Assembly: GCA_014218235.1 (NCBI GenBank)
Contig: CM024755.1
Span: forward strand, 93,414,948 to 93,478,947
Reading direction: 5' to 3'
Origin: Colocasia esculenta
Taxonomy: Eukaryota > Streptophyta > Magnoliopsida > Alismatales > Araceae
Length of the DNA: 64,000 nucleotides
The notes beneath the pieces are model-generated. The model saw nothing but the letters and a program-made list of their open reading frames with translations. It did no database searches and was not told the DNA's origin. Both the position numbers and the translations under genes were made by a program. Shown here piece by piece: positions 56,717 to 64,000 of the stretch (position 1 is the stretch's first letter; each line of letters begins with the position of its first letter).

Positions 56717-56945
56717 TGTTGTTTATTTAAGTTCCTTCAAAAATAGATTATCACCCGGTCAGTCTTCTTTACTCCTTGTTAATACCTTGTAATCTTATAA
56801 TATTTAGTTACTAAATAAGATTTTGAACTTAGCCCATGTTTCTACCCAATCTCACCAGGTAGGTATAAAATTCTTGACACAAGCTGAGGGTTCTAATGAC
56901 GCTTATCCTATCATTCCTGATTGCCTAGGACTTAGGGAAAGCCTA

Positions 56946-56958
56946 GGCTCTGATACCA
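56946..56958 (-). other. Primer-binding site of Y
   Basis: Minus-strand TGGTATCAGAGCC two bases after the 5' LTR end; perfect match to the usual plant initiator-Met-tRNA site. Confidence 0.92.
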
Positions 56959-58413
56959 ACTGTCACGCCCCGATATTTAGCAGCGGAATAAATACCGGGG
57001 GACGTGAACGATACAAATAGACGTATCACAGTTGAATAGCGCAGAGTCACAATTACATATAACCACACATTTCAGACCATAAAAATGTCATCAAAAGTAC
57101 TCTTTATTCCATTCCAATTCACTAGTTACAACCTTACATAAGAAGGACTCACTGAAAAGAGTTCATTATTCAAATGAAAATGTTTCTCTAATACATCGAC
57201 TACTCATATGTCTATTTCTAAACTGTCAACTACTCATATGGCGGGTGCTCATCACTCTTGCCCTGCCCCATCCGACTCCTTTGGTTCCTCATCACTACCT
57301 AAAAAAGGGCAGGATGATAGGGTGAGCGAACTAGTCAGTAGGATTTACATCTCAATATTGTGCGGGCACTAGTATACATGATTAACATTTTAAAAGGCAA
57401 GATATGAACATGATGACAATGCATGCAACACTAACATATCGAATAGCAGAGTAGAACAGATATCATTTTAGCTCAAATGTCAAGTTGCATATATATAGTG
57501 GACATATATTTCAAGAATAGGATCGTATCAAAAGAGATTGGCCATATTCAGACAGATGTCCATGCGTTCACATGATCAGACGTATCATATCAAATCATAT
57601 CATATCAGATCAAATCAGACTTATCATATCAACAAGGCACATTCACACTAATCTTGCTTGTTTGTTTGTGCTATGCCAAGCACCAGAAGTCCATACTCCC
57701 GCGGTTAATAAGTACGTTGGGGCGCTCCTCCCCTCAGGACCGGACCAGGCCCCTATTGCAAAAGCATTGGATCAATTTGGATCGGAGTCCCGTTGTGCCG
57801 AACAAATAGATTCATATTATGGCCACAGAGTTTCAATGACAAGCTCAAAGTAAAAGGAACATGATCATTCATAGAGTCAAGGTATGACAAATAGCTCAAG
57901 AGAACAAGGCAGGATAACGACGTATCTTATGTTTCATAATTCGTTAATGTCTTGACATAGGATGTTTCTAAAGACAGATCATATGCAGAACATGTGCTCT
58001 CAATTTCCCCAAGGAGGGTGTGCCTATTCGTGCAAAAGTGTAAGTGATGAGTCACAGATTTTTCCTAACAGGTATGCAATTGACAAATAATTAATTGAAC
58101 ACCGGAAAGCATGTAACTATTGAAACTCATATGCAAATCATGACATTAACACCACTAACAAGTCCATACTAACATGTATTCATCCCCACATTCATATCAT
58201 ATTCTTATCTTATCAATTGACAATAAGTAAGATCACACGATAACCCAATGGACATAAGATCAATCACAATTACACATTAGAATCGTATTCATATCATTAC
58301 TATTTTTCAATGGGTTGATTTATTTTAGGTCCATGCATACTATATAACATCATGCACATTCTAGTAGACATCATGAAATGATCAGACCCAAAATATGCAA
58401 TTTCTTTTAAGGG

Positions 58414-58776
58414 CAGTGTCGACACACCCCTTACTGGTGTCGACACAATACTTCAAACACAAAGCAAAATAATGCAGAACTGGTCAAGTAGTGTCGACAC
58501 TAGATGAAGTAGTGTCGACACAATGCTTCAAATACATGGCAAAATGATCAAGTGGTGTCGACACATGAACAGGTAGTGTCGACACAGTGCTTCAAATACA
58601 AGGCAAAAAGTCAAGTAGTGTCGACACTAGAGACCCTTCCAGAACACCTTCTGGGCCAATATGGGACAGTGTGTCGACACTAGATCAAGTAGTGTCGACA
58701 CTAGAGGCCTTCCCATAACACCTTTTGGGCTGATTTGGGATAGTGTGTCGACACTAGCTCAAGTAGTGTCGACACT
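58414..58776 (-). repeat. Paired GTGTCGACAC palindrome array, Y 5' LTR (class A)
   Basis: Centres at 58420/58441, 58495/58516, 58559/58580, 58622 (single), 58675/58696 and 58749/58770. All five pairs are 21 bp apart. The single site corresponds to the fourth pair of the other LTR with one 21-bp unit missing. Confidence 0.92.
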
Positions 58777-59867
58777 AGAGCCCCTCCCAGGACAAAACCT
58801 ATAGGTCAACTGTAACCCGAAAATACAACTCATGTAGTGATTTACTTGCCTTGCTTATAACTCTCTAACGAATGACATTTAGCCAAAATGTTCAACATAA
58901 AATATGATGAGGACAACTTTTAGAAGAACTTTGATGTTGGGGTTTGATCTAATTCGGTCTCGAATCCCAAAAAACATATGCAGAACATAAAGCTAAGTGC
59001 ATGCCGAAATCGTAGTATCATGTAGTGACTCTCTTAACATGCTTATAACTCTCTAACGATAGACTTTTGGAGAAAATGTTCCACAAAAAAGATGATCATG
59101 ACTACACGTAGAAGAACTTTTATGATGGAAGTTTTGGCTAATTCGGTATAAACTCACGTGCAGAATAAGAGGAACGGGAAAAGCCCTAACTGTGCACGAC
59201 TTAGGGAAAACTACGAATACACAATGTGTACTCCATGAAAATTAGTCAAACCAAGTGAAAATGAACCTAGACTCCAAGATCTACATGATGGTGTTGGTTT
59301 TCTTTAATCTTGGCCCGAGAACACCTACCTTTGAATGCTAAGAACTCTCTGCAGATTTCTGGGTTGATGCAGAGAGAGGTTGAGGAAGAGCACGTTTTCC
59401 CCAGCCGTCCTCCTCTTCTCCAGCGCTCCAAACTTGTTGCTCACGACCCTAACTTGTTGCTAAACCTTCCCCAAGAGTTTAAGGATGAGTTCTTATAGAT
59501 TTAGGGTGTAGTTATGAGTCCTAACGGGACTAGGAAAGGAGGCTGCAAATTCTGTTTCCTACATTCCAGAAAATCTGGGATTCTCTCACCCAAGGAGGTA
59601 GCAAAGGTTTAGGAAACCACCTCTTAGGGTTGGGTCGGTTTTGGCTTACCTTACATGACTAATCACCCTAATTCTAACCCTAAATTGCCCTCCCTAATTA
59701 TTGCATAATACATATACGAATTTCTGGGTATTTTCTTGTCCCAATTTTTATCCTTGGGCCAAATGTGCTCCATTGGCCAATATTTTAATGGTTATTAATA
59801 CATAATGTTGTAAGTCTCTCCACATGTTTATTTAATTTATGGTTGGTTATTTTTTTTTCCGTGTTAA

Positions 59868-60590
59868 CAAATTTCCAACTTAGTTTCCTAATTCGAATAA
59901 CTTGGTCATGTGTGACATATACTCGGCAATCAGATTTTTCCGTTGCACGAATTCCTTCGTGGAACGCTTAGGATAATATTTAGGGTGTGTTATAATTTTT
60001 ACGGAATTTTCCGATGTGTTTTCTCACGTACGATAGTGGTACGTAAGTTCTATCATTCCGATAATACTGAAGTTATTTTTTACTAATTTCATACTTGATT
60101 TGTTCATGTGACATAAGTTGTCCATTGATCCGATTTCTTTTATGGACTATCCCCTCATGTTGTTTGGAATCCACCATAAATTTCTCATTTAGTTTATGAT
60201 CTCATTTTATACACCTGATAATGGGTTGTCCAACTTATTTCCTAATTACGATAATAAGTCACACTAACTCTTAAATATACTTCAAGTGACTTTTATTGAC
60301 CCAAATTTCTTGATGGATCATTAGAATATATTATTTGAAGTTCATCTATGATTTTTATTAAATTTATTGACTTATCTAAGTATGTGTGATAATGATTTCC
60401 TGACTTATCCCCTGATTACGATACTCAGTCACAAAACGCCTTAAACTTGGACCATTCAATTTTCCTTTGCACAAATTTCTTGGTGGGTCATTAGGGAGTG
60501 TTATTTAGAGTTGAACTATAATTTTTATGAAACTTTCTAATGGGTTTTTGTATGTATGATAATGACACGTGCATTTTTTTGCTATTTCAC
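59868..60590 (-). repeat. Four degenerate ~180-bp tandem units, Y 5' LTR
   Basis: Counterpart of 55310-56035, same order of motifs. Confidence 0.65.
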
Positions 60591-60656
60591 AAATATTGAT
60601 TTATCGTTTTCGATTTATTTCTAATTTTCCAATTACCGAATTTCTGGGGTGTTACA

Positions 60657-60668
60657 GAGTGCCTTACA
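60657..60668 (-). mobile_element. First bases of the Z 3' LTR, separated by Y
   Basis: Minus strand TGTAAGGCACTC; matches the start of the related solo LTR (TGTAAGGCCCTCG at 25682) and joins the main LTR at 52375 across Y. Confidence 0.8.
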
Positions 60669-60690
60669 CCCTTTCCCCCTTAAAGAAACT
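60669..60690 (-). other. Polypurine tract of Z
   Basis: Minus-strand TTTAAGGGGGAAAGGG immediately before the LTR start. Confidence 0.8.
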
Positions 60691-60713
60691 TCGTCCTCGA
60701 AGTTCGAACAACA

Positions 60714-61631
60714 CTACTCAAACAATTGGGGATACTTCTTCTTCATCGCATCCTCAAGCTCCCAGGTAGCCTCCTCTCGCGAGAAGTTCCGCCATAAAAC
60801 TTTTACCGACACGATACTCTTGTTCCGGAGATGCTGAACCTTCCGGTCAAGAATAGCTACCGGTTGCTTCTCATAGGAGAGATCTGGATGGATCTCCACT
60901 GGCTCGTGGCTAATAGCATGAGATGGATCTCTGACATACCTCTTGAGCATAGAAACGTGGAAAACAGGATGAACACTAGCTAACGCGGGTGGTAAAGCTA
61001 GCTCATATGCCACGTTGCCCAAACGTCTGAGAATCTCATACGGGCCAATGAATCTCGGATTTAGCTTACTATGCCTGCCAAATCTAACCACACCATGAGT
61101 AGGCGATATCTTCAAAAAGACATGCTCACCTACCTCGAACTCTAAATCCTTTCTCCTGTTGTTGGCATAACTCTTCTGCCTATCCTGTGCCGCAACAAGT
61201 CTCTTCCTAATCAACTGGACTTTATCCGAAGTCTCCTGAACTAACTCCGGACCGATCAACTGTCTATCACCTGTCTCCTCCCAACATAAAGGAGATCTAC
61301 AGGGCCTACCATACCATGCTTCAAATGGAGCCATACCAATACTCGCATGAAAGCTGTTGTTATATGCGAACTCCACTAGAGGTAAATGGCGCTCCCAATC
61401 ATCCTTCCAATCCAGAACACACGCTCTCAACATATCCTCGAGCGTTTGGATAGTCCTCTCGGACTGTCCATCTGTCTGAGGATGAAACGCCGAACTGAGC
61501 TTCAGCTCCGAACCTAAAGCATCCTGAAGACCCTTCCATAGTCTCGAAGTAAATCTCGGATCTCGATCTGAAATGATCGACTTCGGCACACCATGCAATC
61601 TAATGATGCTACTAATATACAATCTAGCCAA
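60714..61631 (-). pseudogene. Z integrase C-terminal half and chromodomain
   Basis: A clean 305-codon frame. It carries SIISDRDPRFTSRLWKGLQD (second catalytic Asp), AFHPQTDGQSERTIQTLEDM (catalytic Glu), then NPRFIGPYEILRRLGNVAYE, HPVFHVSMLKRYVRDPSHAI and the chromodomain-like end VLWRNFSREEATWELEDAMK. This is a chromovirus with strong conservation. The frame breaks upstream, where the first part of integrase lies. Confidence 0.92.
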
Positions 61632-62094
61632 ACTCTCTACTACTGCTCTTCTTCATGGGCAAGAAATGCGCAGTCTTTGAGAATCTCTCTACGACTACCA
61701 AATCGAGTCATTACCTCATCTAGATCGAGGCAAACCAACAAAATCCATAGTGCCAGCTTCCCACTTCCATACTGGGATTTCCATCTTCTGCATAAGACCA
61801 GATGGTCGCTGCCGCTCGGCTTTCACTTGCTGACATACTAGACACCTAGATACATAATCCCTACTCCCTCTTCATGCCAGACCACCAAAAAGACTCTTCA
61901 AATCTTGGTACATCTTAGTGTTACCCAGAAATAGAGAATCTCGACCTATGAGCTTCTGCCAATACATGCTCACAGACATGTACATGTCAGGAAAACATAC
62001 TCGGTGATGGAATCTAATCATGCCATCCTCATCACGAGCAATTCCGAGCAATGCCCGCCTTGCCCACTAACTCTTGGAGTCTAGGGTCGGCCTT
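61632..62094 (-). pseudogene. Z integrase N-terminal zinc finger and first core strand
   Basis: Frameshifted. Recognisable pieces include CLVCQQVKAERQRPSG, MEIPVWKWEAGTMDFV and the FSKTAHFLPMKKS segment. Stops lie between them. Confidence 0.75.
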
Positions 62095-62730
62095 TTATTG
62101 CTCGATCACCTCATCGAATACCGAAGACCTAAGGGACAACTGAGCTACAAAAGCCTGACACAACGATGGCTCTAACTCAGTCATTGCATACGCTGCATCC
62201 TCCAACATCTTCCAATCTTGCTGGAGAGAAGATCTCTTCCTACTTAGGGCATCTGCTACGACATTTGCCTTCCCAGGATGATACTGGAGGTCGAAGTCAT
62301 AGTCCTTCAAGAACTCAATCCATCTTCTCTGCCTCAGGTTTAATTCCTTTTGGGAGAAAAGATATTTCAAGCTCTTGTGGTCAGTGAACACCTCAAATCT
62401 GGCACCATAAAGATAATGTCTCCAGATCTTTAGTGCATGAACCACTGCCGCAAGCTCAAGATCATGAGTCAGATAGTTTCGCTCATGCTCCTTTAATTGA
62501 CGAGAAGCATACGCTACTACCCTTCCTTACTGCATCAATACACAGCCAAGGCCAATCCAAGAAGCATCCGTGTAGATAGCAAAACCCTCTACACTGCTCT
62601 GCAGAACTAACACTGGAGCTGATGTGAGCTTAGTCTTCAATAATCGACAACTACTCTCACACTCCTTAGACCAGAGAAACTTCACTCCCTTCCTGGTCAG
62701 CTGAGTCAATGGGGCGGCGATGGATGAAAA
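62095..62730 (-). pseudogene. Z RNase H
   Basis: LTSAPVLVLQSSVEGFAIYT and DASWIGLGCVLMQ, then after an in-frame stop (near 62530) LELAAVVHALKIWRHYLYGA, FTDHKSLKYLFSQKELNLRQ and NVVADALSRK. One stop breaks it. Confidence 0.88.
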
Positions 62731-62742
62731 TCCCTCAATAAA

Positions 62743-63919
62743 TCATCGATAGTAACCCGTCAAACCAAGAAAACTATGAATCTCCGAAGGGGTATTGGGA
62801 AACTCCCAATCCATAACCGCCTGGACCTTCGCTGGATCAACTGCTACACCAGCACCGGAGATAACATGCCTAAGGAAATGAACCTCGCGCAACCAAAAAT
62901 CGCACTTACTAAAATTTACATACAGCTTGTGCTCACGAAGAACTTCTAACACTACCCTCAAATGTTGACGGTGTGTGGCCTCATCCAGAGAGTAGACCAA
63001 CACATCATCTATAAACACTACAACAAAGCTATCTAAGTACGGCCTAAATACCTTGTTCATGAGATCCATGAACGCTGCAGGGGCGTTGGTTAGACCAAAA
63101 GGAAGAACTAAAAACTCATAATGGCCATCTTGGATACATCCTCACTCTTAATCCTCAACTGATGATAGCCAGATCGCAAATCAATCTTAGAAAAGATTGA
63201 TGCATTTGCAGCTGGTCAAACAAATCATCAATCCGAGGCAAGGGATACCTGTTCTTCACAGTCACTTGGTTTAGCTTCCTATAATCAACGCATAACCTAA
63301 GTGACCCATCCTTCTTCCTCACAAACAATACAGGTGCGCCCCAAGGGGAAACACTAGGGCGAATGAATCCCTTAACTAGCAATTCCTCCAACTGCCTTCT
63401 TAACTCGGCTAACTCCGCAAGTGCCATCCGATATGGAGCATTCGAGATAGGAGAGGTGCCCGGAAGCAACTCTATGGTGAACTCTATCTCTCTATCCGGT
63501 GTCAATCCAGACAAATCATCGGGAAAGACGTCTGGAAAATCCTGCACTACAACGATCTCTGCAAAAGTAGGTGACTCATCATCATCGGGTACTAACACTA
63601 CACTAGCAAGAAAAGCATCACAACCCTTGCTTACCATGCACATCTCTTTCAAGGCAGAGATGACCAACTTTCCCGCCACGTTCCTTGGCAAGGGATGAGA
63701 GAACTCGTCCTCACCAGGAATGCGGAAAACAATCCTCTTCCCACGATAATCTACTAACGCATAGTGCTCCTCTAGCCAATCCAGACCAAGAATGGCATCA
63801 AAGTCCTTCATCTTTAGCAAGAAGAAACACCCATCTAGAACCCTATCCTCAATGCACACAGGTAACGATGGAATACACATCCTAGTCGATACCGTGCCTG
63901 TGGGTGTGTGCACAGACAA
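62743..63919 (-). pseudogene. Z reverse transcriptase and end of protease
   Basis: The frame at 63155-63919 starts in the protease C-terminal part (FDAILGLDWLEEHYALVDYR), runs through the linker (PDVFPDDLSGLTPDREIEFT) and into RT (WGAPVLFVRKKDGSLRLCVD, YRKLNQVTVKNRYPLPRIDD). A frameshift near 63200 follows. The second half (62743-63069) has the catalytic FIDDVLVYS box and LRVVLEVLREHKLYVNFSKC. The frame is lost again near 62745, before RNase H. Confidence 0.9.
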
Positions 63920-64000
63920 AGGAACCTCTAACTCCTAAGACTCTAACCCTGACTCTAGAGCTAACTGCCTAGCGAAACGCTCCGAAATGAACGAGTGAGG
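63920..64000 (-). pseudogene. Z protease, start of the catalytic loop side
   Basis: Reads SHSFISERFARQLALESGLE before a stop; this is the segment that follows the D-S-GA-S-H active site of chromovirus proteases. The active-site Asp lies beyond the window edge. Confidence 0.7.

Larger units (their letters stand above)
52376..60656 (-). mobile_element. Element Y: LTR-dominated non-autonomous gypsy element with Gag zinc knuckles
   Basis: Two direct LTRs (52376-56103 and 56961-60656) begin TGTAACACC/TGTATCACC and end GGGCGTGACA on the minus strand. They flank 857 bp with a Met primer site, a zinc-knuckle ORF and a purine tract. Target duplication GAGGG/GAGTG (52371-52375, 60657-60661) has one mismatch. 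The LTRs are clearly alike over 3.7 kb with scattered indels and substitutions. No protease, RT or integrase, so it must use proteins of another chromovirus. Confidence 0.93.
56961..60656 (-). repeat. 5' LTR of Y
   Basis: 3696 bp, same architecture as the 3' LTR: tandem ~180-bp units (60590-59868), TATA and leader with donor at 59328, palindrome array (58414-58776), GC-rich block (57696-57760). Confidence 0.93.

Overview
This window is a block of angiosperm (probably eudicot) nuclear intergenic DNA made almost wholly of nested transposable elements. The signs are plant Ty3/gypsy chromovirus and Ty1/copia Sirevirus-type polyproteins, initiator-Met-tRNA primer sites, a CACTA transposon carrying fragments of a plant synaptotagmin gene, plant mobile domain (PMD) genes and a plant LINE fragment. 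I see no intact single-copy host gene, no tRNA or rRNA gene and no prokaryotic feature. Nearly every coding region has stops or frameshifts.

Layout. 1 to ~6979: a decayed Tat/Ogre-like gypsy element (U) with a gag remnant and long repeat-rich non-coding DNA. 6980-14498 plus 30462-~32366: a minus-strand chromovirus (W). Its LTR is split by a CACTA element (8039-12592, TSD ACA) and its chromodomain codons are split by a 16-kb minus-strand Sirevirus-type copia element (14499-30456, TSD GTTCC). That copia is itself split in its integrase by a solo LTR (22448-25682, TSD ATAGG). W stops abruptly at ~32366. ~32367-47710: a plus-strand gypsy-like element (V) with gag, protease and G-patch but no reverse transcriptase. 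Its gag is split by a solo LTR (34816-38210, TSD CTCTC). Downstream it carries two intron-containing antisense genes, a PMD/coiled-coil gene and a DUF7745-like gene. ~47755-48667: a LINE 3' fragment. 49378-64000: a minus-strand chromovirus (Z) running off the right edge. Its 3' LTR is split by Y (52376-60656), an element of two 3.7-kb LTRs around only 0.86 kb with a zinc-knuckle Gag.

Insertion order, read from nesting and target duplications: W before CACTA and before copia; copia before its solo LTR; V before its solo LTR; Z before Y. An empty site in the 34816-38210 solo LTR confirms the CACTA insertion in W.

Main unexplained signal: arrays of short CpG-bearing words on a helical grid. Y LTRs carry GTGTCGACAC palindromes in pairs exactly 21 bp apart, every 63-75 bp. 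The unrelated copia carries GTCGAC words in groups exactly 22 bp apart with a 74-77 bp period in both LTRs, and 22-bp pairs inside its gag coding region. W and the 34816 solo LTR carry TGTCGCG words at 22, 21 and 22 bp. Z-family LTRs, V and U instead carry GACGTC/GGCGTCCA hairpin words near inferred promoters. The same words in unrelated superfamilies suggest a shared DNA-binding factor or small-RNA register. Positions come from manual counting on the printed sequence; family names come from motif recognition without a search.
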